Source of the DNA: Pantoea sp. GD03673 | GTDB taxonomy: Bacteria > Pseudomonadota > Gammaproteobacteria > Enterobacterales > Enterobacteriaceae | Length of the DNA: 64,000 nucleotides | Reading direction: 5' to 3' | Assembly: GCF_029844725.1 (NCBI RefSeq) | Contig: NZ_JAOCKJ010000001.1 | Span: 434,001-498,000 of the forward strand | Shown here: positions 26,416-36,684 of the stretch, piece after piece | Numbering within the stretch: the first letter of the stretch is position 1 | How the letters are laid out: each line of letters starts with the position of its first letter | Notes under the pieces: generated by a model | Told to the model about the DNA's origin: nothing | Seen by the model: the letters and a program-made list of their open reading frames with translations, nothing else | Databases searched by the model: none | Translations under genes and position numbers: made by a program

Positions 26416-27432
26416 TTATTCTTCTGTTGAAAGCATCAACCGGATGCGACCGCCCGCGCCCCAGACATGGCACTGCCAGTTGTCTGCGCGCTGACTGATT
26501 TGATTTAGATGGGTGCTGCCCATAGTGCCAAGGGGGACACCATTACTGAGCTGAATCTGATGAGCCTGAACATGCAGTGTGGCGTTTAATCCGGCCGAAA
26601 CCAGAATCAGATTTTTTAAACCGCGATGATAGTAACCCACCAGCAGCGGGAACTGACCGCTCAGGTTCGCCTGACGCAGCAACAGATTGACCTGTCTGAG
26701 CAGTCCGTTCAGCTCCGGCAGACGCTGTTTCTGGCCGGTAAGCTGCTCCTGCAACAGGCCATTGAACAGCGCCCGCAGCAGCAGTGCCGCCAGCACGCCG
26801 TTGTCACCGGCGCGCGTTACGTCAAGACAGTAAAATGCCAGATCTTTATCGGAGAGTGCCGCGATATCAAGCACCAGCCCGGGCTGCTCGGCCATCGTCA
26901 GCTGGCGGTAATTAATCCGGCAGTTTGCAATGGTCTGCTGTACCGGCGGCTGGAGTTGTTTAAGCAGTTTGGCGGCGGCTTTTGGATCGCGAACCAGCGC
27001 ATCCCAGTCCTGGAACAGCTGCTCATCCTCTTCCACTTTTGAGGTAAACATTGAGGGATAGAGACACTCATAAACCGCTTCGCGGAAGCGTTCGAAGTTT
27101 TTGAGCGGCTTAAGCAGCACATCCTGCACCCCAAGACGCAGTACATGTGCGATATCGGACATGTTCTCGGTGGCCGAGACGATGAGTATCGGCACGACGT
27201 TGCCGCGGGTACGAATATGCTCTACGAACTGGATACCACTCATACGGGGCATTTCCAGATCGCAGATAATCAGGTCGACAGCATGCTGTTGTAGTTGTGC
27301 AATTGCTTCCAGACCGTCTTCCGCTTGTAACGTCACAGCACCCATCGATAACAAAAATTGGTCCAGCAACGAACGGAAAACAGCCTCATCTTCGACAATG
27401 AGAATCTTTTTGCCGAGTAGTGGTTTTTCCAT
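26416..27432 (-). CDS. rssB: Response regulator RssB, adaptor for RpoS proteolysis
   Basis: A 338-residue protein that delivers sigma-S to ClpXP. The receiver domain has the acidic pocket (VEDE), the phosphorylation site Asp58 in LIICDLEMPRM and the Lys in LLKPL. The C-terminal half resembles an inactive PP2C phosphatase (LDIAALSDKDLAFYCLDVTRAGDNGVLAALLLRALF). It lies 99 bases downstream of rssA, as in E. coli. Because ycgB and possibly others in the window have RpoS-type regulation elsewhere, its presence links to their control. Confidence 0.96.
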   Translation of the reverse strand: MEKPLLGKKILIVEDEAVFRSLLDQFLLSMGAVTLQAEDGLEAIAQLQQHAVDLIICDLEMPRMSGIQFVEHIRTRGNVVPILIVSATENMSDIAHVLRLGVQDVLLKPLKNFERFREAVYECLYPSMFTSKVEEDEQLFQDWDALVRDPKAAAKLLKQLQPPVQQTIANCRINYRQLTMAEQPGLVLDIAALSDKDLAFYCLDVTRAGDNGVLAALLLRALFNGLLQEQLTGQKQRLPELNGLLRQVNLLLRQANLSGQFPLLVGYYHRGLKNLILVSAGLNATLHVQAHQIQLSNGVPLGTMGSTHLNQISQRADNWQCHVWGAGGRIRLMLSTEE

Positions 27433-27531
27433 TCTTTCCCCCTGCGTACCAGATATTTCAATAGTGGTTCATAAAACGCAGTTGCGCCTTTCAGAATTGC
27501 CCGAAGTCACCGTTTTGAATGAACAACCTGA

Positions 27532-28437
27532 TTATCTGCCACGGACCAGTGGTAATAGTTCATACATTTTCTTCTCTACGGCGGTCCTGCCTGCCTGAAT
27601 AGCCTCTTCAGCACGATGAAAGTCCAGCGTCGAAATTTGCGGACAGACCGGCTGTATCAATACATCGGGCGGATCGCCTGCCATTCGGTTTCGCTTAAGG
27701 CGATTCTCCAGCACCTGAATAGAGGTAGACATAATCTCCATTGCCCCAGGTGACTGAGATGCACGGCGCTGGGTGAAATTCACCAGGCGCTGTCGCAGCT
27801 TGCCACCCCAACTCAGTGCCGCTGCGGCAGCTTCTTCTTCGCTGTTCTGAGGTGTAACGGAAAAGAGATCCTGCTGCATTAAATGTGCGTCATGCTGTAA
27901 GTCAACGGCGATAACAATGTCCGCGCCCAGGGCGCGGGTCAGTGAAATCGGCACCGGGTTAACCACAGCACCATCCACCAGCCAATACCCATTGTAGCCC
28001 ACCGGCGGTAATAAACCTGGCATACTGCAGGAAGCGCGGACCGCCTGATGCAGATCGCCCTCCGTCAGCCAGAGCTCACGCCCGGTACTGAGGTTGGTTG
28101 CCACCACGCCAAAGGGTTTATCACAGTGCTCTATTGCATCATTGGGGATCAGCTGACGGACATGGTTAAACACCCTTTCGCCCCGTAATAACCCGCCACG
28201 CTGCCATGAGACATCCATCAGGCGAATCACATCCCAGTAGCGAAAGGCACTGACCCATTTTTCCATCAGTGGCAGACGGTTGTTCACATAGGCAGACCCG
28301 ACCAGCGCGCCGACTGAGCAGCCTGCAACGACATCAATCTCAATGCCTGCGCGCTCCAGGGCGTTAATCACGCCGATGTGTGCCCATCCCTTGGCCGCTC
28401 CAGAACCCAGAGCCAATCCAATTTTTACCTTTCTCAT
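27532..28437 (-). CDS. rssA: RssA, patatin-like phospholipase family protein
   Basis: A 301-residue patatin-fold protein. The oxyanion hole motif GSGAAKGW is at residues 11-18, the nucleophile Ser41 lies in GCSVG and the catalytic Asp in VDGAVVNP. The C-terminal family block RLKRNRMAGDPPDVLIQPVCPQISTLDFHRAEEAI is nearly unchanged from E. coli. Enzyme substrate is unknown. First gene of the rssAB unit, divergent from ychJ. Confidence 0.94.
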   Translation of the reverse strand: MRKVKIGLALGSGAAKGWAHIGVINALERAGIEIDVVAGCSVGALVGSAYVNNRLPLMEKWVSAFRYWDVIRLMDVSWQRGGLLRGERVFNHVRQLIPNDAIEHCDKPFGVVATNLSTGRELWLTEGDLHQAVRASCSMPGLLPPVGYNGYWLVDGAVVNPVPISLTRALGADIVIAVDLQHDAHLMQQDLFSVTPQNSEEEAAAAALSWGGKLRQRLVNFTQRRASQSPGAMEIMSTSIQVLENRLKRNRMAGDPPDVLIQPVCPQISTLDFHRAEEAIQAGRTAVEKKMYELLPLVRGR

Positions 28438-28533
28438 TTGTATCTGGTCCTGCCGTCAATACGTAGCGTCACAACGTGGGGTCAGCTAACATAGCGCGCT
28501 TGTGAAATCGACTCATTATTCCCGGGAGACAAT

Positions 28534-28989
28534 GTGTCAGAAACCTGCCCATGTTGTAGCGGAGAGCAGTATAGCGTATGTTGCGGGCCCTTTCTCCAGG
28601 GCAACCTGATTCCTGTTACAGCTGAACAACTTATGCGCTCCCGTTATAGCGCCTATGTTAAGCATAATGCGGACTATCTGGTTGCGACCTGGCATCCTGA
28701 GAAGCGTCATCCGGGGCTGTCAGGGCTTTTATCTGAAAGTTTTTCGGGCACCGAATGGCTGAGCCTGAATGTAACCCGTTGTAATCATGGAAGCCATGAG
28801 AACGAAGCTTTCGTTACCTTTTTTGCGCGATACCGCGAGAAAACCAACATACAGGCCATTCATGAGTGTTCACGCTTTCTTCGCGAGGATCAACGCTGGT
28901 ACTATGTTGACGGTACAGTCCCGTCCGTGGGGCGTAACGATCCCTGCCCCTGCGGCACTGGCAAAAAATTCAAAAAATGTTGTGGTTAA
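28534..28989 (+). CDS. ychJ: YchJ, SEC-C motif protein
   Basis: A 151-residue cytoplasmic protein with cysteine motifs at both ends: [17 protein letters not shown] at the N terminus and the SEC-C zinc motif [17 protein letters not shown] at the C terminus. The middle [21 protein letters not shown] is the UPF0225 domain. The start is GTG (GTGTCAGAA) with GGGAGAC before it; the overlapping ATG one frame away is not used. Function unknown. Position next to rssA and purU is conserved. Confidence 0.93.
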   Translation: MSETCPCCSGEQYSVCCGPFLQGNLIPVTAEQLMRSRYSAYVKHNADYLVATWHPEKRHPGLSGLLSESFSGTEWLSLNVTRCNHGSHENEAFVTFFARYREKTNIQAIHECSRFLREDQRWYYVDGTVPSVGRNDPCPCGTGKKFKKCCG

Positions 28990-29045
28990 GCTAATGGCTG
29001 CCCCAGCGGTTTACACCCTAATGCTTTGACAGGACTCTGATTGAG

Positions 29046-29894
29046 ATGCAAGCGCAAACCATGCAAAGAAAAGTTTTACGAACCATTTGTCCCGATGCAA
29101 AAGGTCTGATCGCCAAAATCACCAATATTTGTTACAAGCACGAACTTAATATCGTGCAGAACAATGAGTTTGTTGATCATCGCACCGGGCGTTTTTTCAT
29201 GCGCACCGAGCTGGAAGGGATTTTCAACGACAATACCCTGCTTGCTGACCTCGACAGCGCCCTGCCACAGGGTTCAGTGCGTGAACTGCACAGCGCCGGT
29301 CGTCGTCGCGTGGTGATTCTGGTCACCAAAGAGGCACACTGCCTGGGCGATCTGTTAATGAAGAGCGCGTTCGGCGGCCTAGATATGGAAATTGCAGCGG
29401 TTGTGGGTAACCACGATACCCTGCGTTCGCTGGTTGAACGTTTTGACATTCCGTTTGTGCTGGTCAGTCACGAGGGGTTGACGCGTGAAGAGCACGATAA
29501 CCGCATGGTGGAAGAGATTGACCGCTATCAGCCCGATTACGTGGTGCTCGCAAAGTACATGCGCGTTTTGACGCCTGCTTTCGTGCAGCGTTACCCTAAT
29601 CAGATTATCAATATTCACCACTCGTTCCTGCCCGCCTTTATCGGTGCCCGTCCTTACCATCAGGCTTACGAGCGTGGGGTGAAGATCATCGGTGCCACTG
29701 CGCACTATGTGAATGACAATCTCGATGAAGGCCCAATCATCATGCAGGATGTGATTAATGTCGATCACAGCTACACCGCTGATGAGATGATGCGTGCGGG
29801 TCGCGATGTAGAAAAGAATGTCCTGAGCAACGCATTGTATAAAGTTCTGGGACAGCGCGTGTTCGTTTACGGCAACCGCACGATTATTCTTTAA
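29046..29894 (+). CDS. purU: Formyltetrahydrofolate deformylase PurU
   Basis: A 282-residue enzyme hydrolysing 10-formyl-tetrahydrofolate to formate and tetrahydrofolate, balancing the C1 pool and supplying formate to PurT. An N-terminal ACT domain (RTICPDAKGLIAKITNICYKHELNIV) is followed by the formyltransferase domain with INIHHSFLPAFIGARPY, holding the catalytic His, and GATAHYVNDNLDEGPII with the catalytic Asp. The C terminus RVFVYGNRTIIL is conserved. It lies just ahead of the tyrT locus, as in E. coli. Confidence 0.97.
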   Translation: MQAQTMQRKVLRTICPDAKGLIAKITNICYKHELNIVQNNEFVDHRTGRFFMRTELEGIFNDNTLLADLDSALPQGSVRELHSAGRRRVVILVTKEAHCLGDLLMKSAFGGLDMEIAAVVGNHDTLRSLVERFDIPFVLVSHEGLTREEHDNRMVEEIDRYQPDYVVLAKYMRVLTPAFVQRYPNQIINIHHSFLPAFIGARPYHQAYERGVKIIGATAHYVNDNLDEGPIIMQDVINVDHSYTADEMMRAGRDVEKNVLSNALYKVLGQRVFVYGNRTIIL

Positions 29895-29976
29895 TCAGCC
29901 AGTGCGCTGAATTGCTTGCAGATTCAGCGCTACGCGTAAAAAGTGGGCAAACAGTTGGGCTTTTGCCAGCGGGCGC

Positions 29977-30014
29977 TTTACACCCTTATCGCATTTGGTA
30001 TGATGCGCCCCGCT
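29977..30014 (+). promoter_or_regulatory. tyrT promoter with GC-rich discriminator
   Basis: A -35 TTTACA (29977-29982), 16-base spacer, -10 TATGAT (29999-30004), then GCGCCCCGC. This GC-rich discriminator is the classic element of stringently controlled stable-RNA promoters and is the same as remembered for E. coli tyrT. Confidence 0.88.
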
Positions 30015-30038
30015 TTAAGAGAGAAAGATTCAGGCCAA

Positions 30039-30123
<85 letters not shown>

Positions 30124-30161
30124 TCTGAATCTGAATTCTCTTAAGCCACTTCATTATCCCT

Positions 30162-30246
<85 letters not shown>

Positions 30247-30247
30247 T

Positions 30248-30420
30248 CCTTGCATTCTGCACATAACCCCAAAAATAAACGTCCTTAGCTTCCTGATTCT
30301 GCGGGGAGAGGGATGAGAACCTTCGATCAAGGTTCGGGTCGAGCATTGCGAGACAACGCGCTTCAGCGCGGCCCGCAGGGTGAAGCGCAACGCGCCGAAT
30401 AATCCTTCTCCCACCACCAT
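30248..30420 (+). repeat. tyrT-locus tandem repeat, unit 1 (rtT-like)
   Basis: A 173-base unit ending in AATCCTTCTCCCACCACCAT, an exact copy of the 3' end of tRNA-Tyr plus one base. It contains a hairpin GAACCTT-CGATC-AAGGTTC and a GC-rich stem GCGCTTCA / TGAAGCGC. E. coli tyrT carries about 178-bp repeats that also end in a tRNA-Tyr 3' tail and give the rtT RNA. Confidence 0.88.
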
Positions 30421-30589
30421 TCTTGCATGTCGCAGTCAGTCCCAAACAAATATCAAAGCTTCCTGTTCTGCGGGGAGAGGAATGAGAACCTTCGATCAAG
30501 GTTCGGGTCGGGCATTGCGAGACAACGCGCTTCAGCGCGGCCCGCAGGGTGAGGCGCAACGCGCCGAATAATCCTTCTCCCACCACCAT
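30421..30589 (+). repeat. tyrT-locus tandem repeat, unit 2 (rtT-like)
   Basis: A 169-base second unit. From CTGCGGGGAGAG to the end it is almost identical to unit 1; the first 50 bases are more divergent. An A-to-G change turns TGAAGCGC into TGAGGCGC, which keeps the GC-rich stem through a G-U pair. It ends with the same 20-base tRNA tail. Confidence 0.88.
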
Positions 30590-30638
30590 CCTTGCATACT
30601 GCATCAAACCCAAAAAACGCCTTAGCTTCCTGTTCTGC
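30590..30638 (+). repeat. tyrT-locus tandem repeat, truncated unit 3
   Basis: Only the first about 49 bases of the unit remain (CCTTGCATACTGCAT ... TTAGCTTCCTGTTCTGC). The hairpins and tRNA tail are absent. From here to xthA there is no obvious gene. Confidence 0.78.
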
Positions 30639-30756
30639 CCTGCACCGCCTTACGTTGTTACCCGCTTTCGCACAAACTCAGCCTGTTCTGCCATGACTTT
30701 TTCACCAAAAATCGCTACCATCTTCGCCCATTATTAGCTGAACAATGGTCGATCTC

Positions 30757-31563
30757 ATGAAATTTGTTTCATTTAACATCAATGGGTTGCGTGCCCGCCC
30801 GCATCAGCTTCAGGCGCTTGTCGAACAGCATCAGCCCGATGTGATCGGTCTGCAGGAAACGAAGGTCCATGACGACATGTTCCCACTGGAAGAGGTGTCA
30901 GCGCTTGGCTATCACGTCTTCTATCATGGGCAGAAAGGCCACTACGGCGTAGCGTTGTTAACCAAAGCCCAGCCCGTGTCAGTCAGCCGGGGCTTTCCGG
31001 GTGATGACGAAACGTCCCAGCGCCGCCTGATCATGGCGGAAATCCCCAGCCCGATTGGCGACATTACGGTGATAAACGGCTATTTTCCGCAGGGCGAAAG
31101 CCGCGACCACCCCACCAAGTTTCCGGCTAAAGAGAAGTTCTATCGCGATCTGCAGCGTATGCTGACCGAGGATCTGCCTGCTGATAAGCCGGTTCTGATT
31201 ATGGGCGACATGAATATCAGCAGTACCGATTTAGATATCGGGATTGGTGAGGACAGCCGCAAGCGCTGGCTGCGCACCGGCAAATGTTCCTTCCTGCCGG
31301 AAGAGCGCGAGTGGATGGATCGCCTGCTGGGCTGGGGTCTGGTTGATACCTGGCGTGAGCACAATCCGGACGTTGCAGACCGCTTCTCCTGGTTCGACTA
31401 CCGCTCGAAAGGGTTTGATGATAATCGCGGGTTGCGCATCGATCTGGTGCTGGCAAGCAAAACCCTGGCGTCACACTGCGTTGAGAGCGGCATTGATTAT
31501 GAGATCCGGGGCATGGAGAAACCTTCTGACCACGCCCCTATCTGGTCAACCTTCCGCTTTTGA
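30757..31563 (+). CDS. xthA: Exodeoxyribonuclease III
   Basis: A 268-residue DNA repair nuclease: AP endonuclease and 3' exonuclease. Metal and catalytic residues are in GLQETK (Glu34), GDMNIS (Asp and Asn), RIDLVLA (Asp) and the terminal SDHAP (Asp-His). The frame starts 12 bases earlier, but [15 protein letters not shown] is the family N terminus, so the ATG at 30757 is chosen. It follows the tyrT repeats and is convergent with ynjH. Confidence 0.97.
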   Translation: MKFVSFNINGLRARPHQLQALVEQHQPDVIGLQETKVHDDMFPLEEVSALGYHVFYHGQKGHYGVALLTKAQPVSVSRGFPGDDETSQRRLIMAEIPSPIGDITVINGYFPQGESRDHPTKFPAKEKFYRDLQRMLTEDLPADKPVLIMGDMNISSTDLDIGIGEDSRKRWLRTGKCSFLPEEREWMDRLLGWGLVDTWREHNPDVADRFSWFDYRSKGFDDNRGLRIDLVLASKTLASHCVESGIDYEIRGMEKPSDHAPIWSTFRF

Positions 31564-31569
31564 TTAATG

Positions 31570-31594
31570 GTCGCGTGGCTGAGCGCCACGCGAC
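31570..31594. terminator. Hairpin between xthA and ynjH
   Basis: Perfect 10-bp stem GTCGCGTGGC / GCCACGCGAC with loop TGAGC. No good T-tract on either strand. Confidence 0.6.
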
Positions 31595-31596
31595 GG

Positions 31597-31905
31597 CTAT
31601 TTCACTATTTTCCAGATCAGGTTGTTGGTGCCAATGGCGTGTTCATCGCGGGCGCATTGCAGCAGCACCCCTTCCGATTTCACCACCGCGCCTTCGGTGT
31701 AATTGCGGTTCTCAAAAATACAGCAGCGAAGACAATCTGGCTGACGTCCCTCTGCCTGCGTCCAGGCTTCCGGCGGCATATCCACCACCACATCGGTATT
31801 CACACCGCTGTTGCCCTGTGGCATCGACTGATAACGACTGTTGGCCTGCACTGCGCTGGTCACAAGCATAAGAGCCATGACCAGTAATACTGAATAACGC
31901 CTCAT
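31597..31905 (-). CDS. ynjH: YnjH, DUF1496 exported protein
   Basis: A 102-residue protein with a signal peptide ([20 protein letters not shown]) and mature start [21 protein letters not shown]. Four cysteines in the mature part (CLRCC and a later C) suggest disulfides or metal binding in the periplasm. It matches the E. coli YnjH family. The ATG overlaps the end of topB by four bases, so it is the second gene of a topB-ynjH unit. Function unknown. Confidence 0.85.
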   Translation of the reverse strand: MRRYSVLLVMALMLVTSAVQANSRYQSMPQGNSGVNTDVVVDMPPEAWTQAEGRQPDCLRCCIFENRNYTEGAVVKSEGVLLQCARDEHAIGTNNLIWKIVK

Positions 31906-33818
31906 TCCGTCTCCTTCACTTTACGCCTGGTTTTGCGCACCGGACGTTTCTGACCGGTGGACGGTAATCCCCGAAATGCATGCGCCGCAGGCTGCTGTCG
32001 CGCCTGCTGGATCAGCCCGGTTAAGGTCTGCACCAGTGGCTGCATAAACTCATCATAGCGGCAGGCCTTTTCGCTGATGCGCGTCAGTGTCGATTCCCAC
32101 TGCGCGGTCATATCCGGCCGGGCCGCCAGATCGGGCAACGAGTGAATCAGGGCGCGTCCGGCATCAGTCGCGTTGATATAGCGGCCCTTTTTCACCAGGA
32201 AACCACGACGAAACAGTAATTCGATAATGCCGGCGCGTGTGGCTTCCGTTCCTAAACCATCGGTCGCACGCAGCACTTTCTTTAATTCTTTATCCTGAAC
32301 GAACCGGGCGATGCCAGTCATCGCAGAAAGAATGGTGGCATCGGTAAACGGGCGTGGCGGCTGAGTCTGCTTCGCCAGCACCTCGCCACGCTCACACAAC
32401 AGCGCATCCCCTTTCGCCACCACCGGCAGCGGCATGCCGTCATTCTCTTCATCCCGCTCTTTGCTCCCCAGCAGCGCGCGCCAGCCCGCCTCGGCCAGGA
32501 AGCGCGCTTTCGCCACAAATTTTCCGCCAGCGATATCAAGATCGATGACACATTTACGGAAAACAGAATCCGGGCAGAACTGCATCAGATACTGACGTGC
32601 CACCAGCTCATAAATATGCTGCTCGCTCTCACTGAGCTTTACAGCACTGCTTCGGGCCGTTGGAATAATGGCGTGGTGAGCATCGACTTTTTTATCATCC
32701 CAGCAGCGATTTCTGCGATCGGCACTGAAATCTGACGGTGGCGTGAGTTGCGGCTGATGCGCCTGTATCGCGTTTAACACCGCATGACGCCCGGCAAAAT
32801 GTTCTTCAGGCAGATAGCGGCTGTCGGAACGCGGATAGGTAATCAGTTTATGGGTTTCATAGAGCCGCTGACAGGTATCCAGCACCGTCTGGGCACTCAT
32901 GCCATAACGTTTTGCAGCTTCAATCTGCAGGCTGGACAGGGAAAAAGGCAGCGGAGCTACCTCATTTTCGCGCTTGTCGCTGTAGGCCGTGACAATGGCG
33001 GGCTGACCGGTGATACGCGCCACCACATGATCGGCCAGCGCACGTTTGAGCAGACGACCCTCTTCATCCTGCCACGGCTCACAGGCTTCGCTGGGGATCC
33101 AGCTGGCAACAAATCTGGCACCATCAGGCGTAAGGATATGCGCTTTAACTTCGAAGTAATCTTTCGGCACGAAGTTTTCAATCTCTTCATCGCGCCGCAC
33201 CACCAGTCCCAGCACCGGCGTCTGCACCCGGCCCACTGACAGCACACCATCGTAGCCCGCATTGCGTCCCAGCAGCGTCCAGGCACGGGTCATGTTAATG
33301 CCATAAAGCCAGTCAGCACGGGCGCGGGCCAGCGCAGAGACGCACAGCGGGATAAATTCGCGGTTCTCACGCAGACGGTTTACGGCACGATCCACGGCCT
33401 GAGGGTTAAGATCGTTGATCAGACAGCGCTGCACTTTGCTGCGTTTCTCAGCCGGCAGGTTCAGGTAGTCCAGCACTTCATCCACCAGCAACTGCCCTTC
33501 CCGATCCGGGTCACCGGCATGCACCACTTCGCTCGCCTGCGCCAGCAAACCCTCAACCACTTTCAGCTGCTTTGCGACCGACGGACGCGGTTTCAGCTGC
33601 CATTTTTCCGGGATGATCGGCAGATCGGCCAGCGACCAGCGTGCATAACGGCTGTCATAGCTGTCGGGCTGCGCCTGCTCCAGAAGATGTCCCACGCACC
33701 AGGTAACGATTTGATCGTTGCCGCAGGCAATAAATCCATCACCGCGTCGATGCGGTTTTGGCAGCACATCCGCGATAGCACGCCCAAGGCTCGGTTTTTC
33801 CGCAATAAACAAACGCAT
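31902..33818 (-). CDS. topB: DNA topoisomerase III
   Basis: A 638-residue type IA topoisomerase that decatenates DNA through a single-strand gate. TOPRIM domain with [14 protein letters not shown] and [12 protein letters not shown] acids; the active-site Tyr is in [19 protein letters not shown], near residue 330; [34 protein letters not shown] is the conserved late block. The C-terminal end is basic ([17 protein letters not shown]). Fifteen residues shorter than in E. coli at the tail. It is upstream of ynjH and, unlike E. coli, next to ydjA with no selD in between. Confidence 0.96.
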   Translation of the reverse strand: MRLFIAEKPSLGRAIADVLPKPHRRGDGFIACGNDQIVTWCVGHLLEQAQPDSYDSRYARWSLADLPIIPEKWQLKPRPSVAKQLKVVEGLLAQASEVVHAGDPDREGQLLVDEVLDYLNLPAEKRSKVQRCLINDLNPQAVDRAVNRLRENREFIPLCVSALARARADWLYGINMTRAWTLLGRNAGYDGVLSVGRVQTPVLGLVVRRDEEIENFVPKDYFEVKAHILTPDGARFVASWIPSEACEPWQDEEGRLLKRALADHVVARITGQPAIVTAYSDKRENEVAPLPFSLSSLQIEAAKRYGMSAQTVLDTCQRLYETHKLITYPRSDSRYLPEEHFAGRHAVLNAIQAHQPQLTPPSDFSADRRNRCWDDKKVDAHHAIIPTARSSAVKLSESEQHIYELVARQYLMQFCPDSVFRKCVIDLDIAGGKFVAKARFLAEAGWRALLGSKERDEENDGMPLPVVAKGDALLCERGEVLAKQTQPPRPFTDATILSAMTGIARFVQDKELKKVLRATDGLGTEATRAGIIELLFRRGFLVKKGRYINATDAGRALIHSLPDLAARPDMTAQWESTLTRISEKACRYDEFMQPLVQTLTGLIQQARQQPAAHAFRGLPSTGQKRPVRKTRRKVKETE

Positions 33819-33969
33819 TGAATCAGGTAATCCTTAACATCAGGGGAACACAGTGATAACCGGTTGTTCGCTGTCGGTTTGAATCTTACGGGCTATGTTA
33901 GCCTGGCAGGGCTTCGGGCGTAAGCGTGATGCACGGTGAGAGCTATCGTTCGCACAGGAACCGTGCAAA

Positions 33970-33995
33970 CGGCAGGGCTGAAACAGACCCTGCCG
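33970..33995. terminator. Hairpin downstream of ydjA
   Basis: Stem CGGCAGGG / CCCTGCCG around a ten-base loop that can itself pair CTG with CAG. On the ydjA strand only a short T run (CCGTTTG) follows, so termination is uncertain. Confidence 0.45.
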
Positions 33996-34011
33996 GAACC
34001 CGACAGGCCGA

Positions 34012-34563
34012 TCAGAAATAGCGGACGAAAGGTGCAGTGTCAGGCGGGAGCACCGTAGTGCTGGATTTCAGTTGCGGGGTGCCCAGATAGAGAAAACCGA
34101 CAATCGCATCCTGCTCACGGCAGCCAAAACCCTGACGAACCCGCGCGTCATCGGTCCAGGGACCGCTGCGCCAGATACCGTTGTAACCCTGAGCCAAAGC
34201 CGCCATCTGCATCGCCATTACAGCACAGCTCGCCGAGGCGATCTGTTCCCAGCGCGGCACTTTGTGATGCTCTTCGCAATAGGCCACCACCGTAATGATC
34301 ATCGGTGCGCGAAAAGGTGACTGGCTTGCTTTGTTAATCGCCTTTTCATCCAGCTGTTTGTCGCGTGCCGCCTGCTCAAGCAGCTGACTCATCCGGTCGC
34401 GTCCCTCATTTTCGACAATAATAAAGCGCCAGGGTTGCAGCGTGCCGTGATCCGGGGCGCGCATGCCAGCCCGCAGGATATTTTCCAGTGCGTCACCCGC
34501 TGGTGCTGGCTCAGTCAGGCGTGAGGCCGAACGTCGATTGACCAGTAACTCCAGTGCGTCCAT
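34012..34563 (-). CDS. ydjA: YdjA, NAD(P)H nitroreductase family protein
   Basis: A 183-residue flavoprotein of the minimal nitroreductase group. FMN-phosphate contacts are in [34 protein letters not shown] and [35 protein letters not shown] match E. coli YdjA closely. The physiological substrate is unknown. Single gene, minus strand, divergent from sppA. Confidence 0.94.
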   Translation of the reverse strand: MDALELLVNRRSASRLTEPAPAGDALENILRAGMRAPDHGTLQPWRFIIVENEGRDRMSQLLEQAARDKQLDEKAINKASQSPFRAPMIITVVAYCEEHHKVPRWEQIASASCAVMAMQMAALAQGYNGIWRSGPWTDDARVRQGFGCREQDAIVGFLYLGTPQLKSSTTVLPPDTAPFVRYF

Positions 34564-34736
34564 GTTTCTCTCCCGATCTCAGTAGTGTTGCCATTATCCT
34601 GGCACAGGCAGATTTTTTGTAACAGTGCGCGGTGATTTCCTGCTGACTTTTAACACGGCGCTCTTTAGGATGAGCTCGTCGGGGAAGTCTGGTCCGCGCG
34701 GCGGCCACTTCCTGCTACATATTTATGGAGAGTCTG

Positions 34737-36599
34737 ATGCGCACATTGTGGCGAATAATTGCAGGTTTGTTCCGCTGGAGCTGGCGGGTGCTGAATTTTA
34801 TCAGGGAATTTATTCTGAATATTTTCCTGATTTTGTTGATTGTGGTGGGTGTGGGGATCTGGCTGCAGGTCAGCGGTTCGGGCGGCAGTTCAGCGCCCAT
34901 TCAGCAAGGCGCACTGAAAGTTGATCTCAGTGGCGTACTGGTTGATAAACCATCAGTGAGTAACCGTCTGAGTAAAATTGGCCGTCAGCTGCTGGGTGCC
35001 AGCAGTGACCGCTTGCAGGAAAATTCGCTGTTTGATGTGGTCGACGCGATTCGCCAGGCAAAAGGCGACAGCAACATCAAAGGCATGGTGCTCGATTTAC
35101 GTGAATTTGCCGGTGGCGATCAGCCTTCGCTGCAATATGTGGGTAAAGCGCTGCGTGAATTCCGCGACAGCGGCAAGCCAATTTTTGCCCTGGGTGACAG
35201 CTACAGCCAGGCGCAGTATTACCTTGCCAGTTATGCCACCAAAATCTACCTGTCGCCACAGGGCACGGTGGACCTGCATGGTTTCGCCACCAACGGGCTT
35301 TATTACAAAACCCTGCTGGATAAGCTGAAAGTCACCTCGCACGTCTTCCGTGTCGGGACCTATAAGTCAGCGGTCGAGCCGTTCCTGCGTGACGATATGT
35401 CGCCAGCAGCGCGTGATGCTGACAGCCGCTGGGTTGGTCAGCTGTGGCAGAACTATCTGAATACCGTGGCGGCGAATCGCCAGATCACCCCGGAGCAACT
35501 CTTTCCGGGCGCAGCGGCAATTATTGCCGGATTAAATGCGGTGAAAGGCGATACCGCGCAATATGCGCTGGATAATAAACTGGTCGATGCGCTGGGTTCC
35601 CGGGCAGCTGCCGATGAGGAGCTGGTGAAAACCTTTGGTCTGGATAAACAGAGCAACGATTATCGTAGCGTCAGCATTTATGACTACAGCGTGAAACCTG
35701 CCTCTGCACAGCAGGATGGGAACATTGCGGTAGTGATGGCCAGCGGTGCCATCATGGATGGCGAAGAGACCCCTGGCAACGTCGGCGGCGACACCACGGC
35801 GGCGCAGATCCGCGATGCGCGTCTCGATCCCAAAATCAAAGCGATCATTCTTCGGGTGAACAGCCCCGGTGGCAGCGTAACGGCTTCTGAAGCAATTCGT
35901 GAAGAGCTGGCTGCGGCCCAGGCAGCAGGCAAGCCGATCGTGGTCTCTATGGGCGGCATGGCGGCATCCGGCGGTTACTGGATCTCAACCCCTGCCAGCT
36001 ACATTGTGGCGAACCCCAGCACCCTGACCGGATCGATTGGTATCTTCGGCGTGATCAATACGCTGGAGAACAGTCTGGACAGCATTGGCGTGCACACGGA
36101 TGGTGTCGCGACCTCCCCGCTGGCGGATATTTCCACCACCAAAGCGTTGCCAGTGGAAGTTCAGCAGATGATGCAGCTGACCATTGAGAATGGTTACCGC
36201 AACTTTGTGGATCTGGTAGCGAAGTCGCGTCACAAAACGCCAGAGCAGATTGATGCGATAGCGCAGGGCCATGTCTGGACCGGCAGCGACGCAAAAGCCA
36301 ATGGTCTGGTTGATGCGCTGGGTGACTTCGATGACGCCGTGAAGAAGGCAGGCGATCTGGCGAAAGTGAGCAAGCCACAGCTGAGCTGGTATCAGGATGA
36401 GCCCGGCTTCCTGGATATGATGCTGAGTCAGATGAGCGCCTCTGTGCAGGCGGTATTGCCGGACACGCTGAAAGCCTGGCTGCCAGCCCCCATGCTGGAT
36501 GTCATGAGTGCGATGAAAGCCCAGCCGGGTCTGTTCGATAAGCAGAACGATCCTCAGAACCGTTACGCCTTCTGCCTGAACTGCGGCGAAGTGCGATAA
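34737..36599 (+). CDS. sppA: Signal peptide peptidase SppA (protease IV)
   Basis: A 620-residue inner-membrane serine protease with one N-terminal span ([21 protein letters not shown]) and two tandem S49 domains facing the periplasm. The catalytic Lys is in [12 protein letters not shown] of the first domain and the Ser in [14 protein letters not shown] of the second, making a Ser-Lys dyad. It cleaves released signal peptides. An open frame starts four codons earlier at 34725; GGAG at 34727-34730 fits the ATG at 34737, which begins the conserved MRTLWR. C-terminal end NRYAFCLNC is conserved. Confidence 0.96.
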   Translation: MRTLWRIIAGLFRWSWRVLNFIREFILNIFLILLIVVGVGIWLQVSGSGGSSAPIQQGALKVDLSGVLVDKPSVSNRLSKIGRQLLGASSDRLQENSLFDVVDAIRQAKGDSNIKGMVLDLREFAGGDQPSLQYVGKALREFRDSGKPIFALGDSYSQAQYYLASYATKIYLSPQGTVDLHGFATNGLYYKTLLDKLKVTSHVFRVGTYKSAVEPFLRDDMSPAARDADSRWVGQLWQNYLNTVAANRQITPEQLFPGAAAIIAGLNAVKGDTAQYALDNKLVDALGSRAAADEELVKTFGLDKQSNDYRSVSIYDYSVKPASAQQDGNIAVVMASGAIMDGEETPGNVGGDTTAAQIRDARLDPKIKAIILRVNSPGGSVTASEAIREELAAAQAAGKPIVVSMGGMAASGGYWISTPASYIVANPSTLTGSIGIFGVINTLENSLDSIGVHTDGVATSPLADISTTKALPVEVQQMMQLTIENGYRNFVDLVAKSRHKTPEQIDAIAQGHVWTGSDAKANGLVDALGDFDDAVKKAGDLAKVSKPQLSWYQDEPGFLDMMLSQMSASVQAVLPDTLKAWLPAPMLDVMSAMKAQPGLFDKQNDPQNRYAFCLNCGEVR

Positions 36600-36604
36600 A
36601 CCTC

Positions 36605-36633
36605 GCAGCCCGGCCGCTGGTCGGGCTGCTTTT
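36605..36633 (+). terminator. Terminator after sppA
   Basis: Stem GCAGCCCG / CGGGCTGC with a nine-base loop, then TTTT, just after the stop. Confidence 0.8.
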
Positions 36634-36684
36634 CCCCGCTATTCCCCTTATACTGCGCGTTTTATGGCGAGCCTGAGTTCTCTA

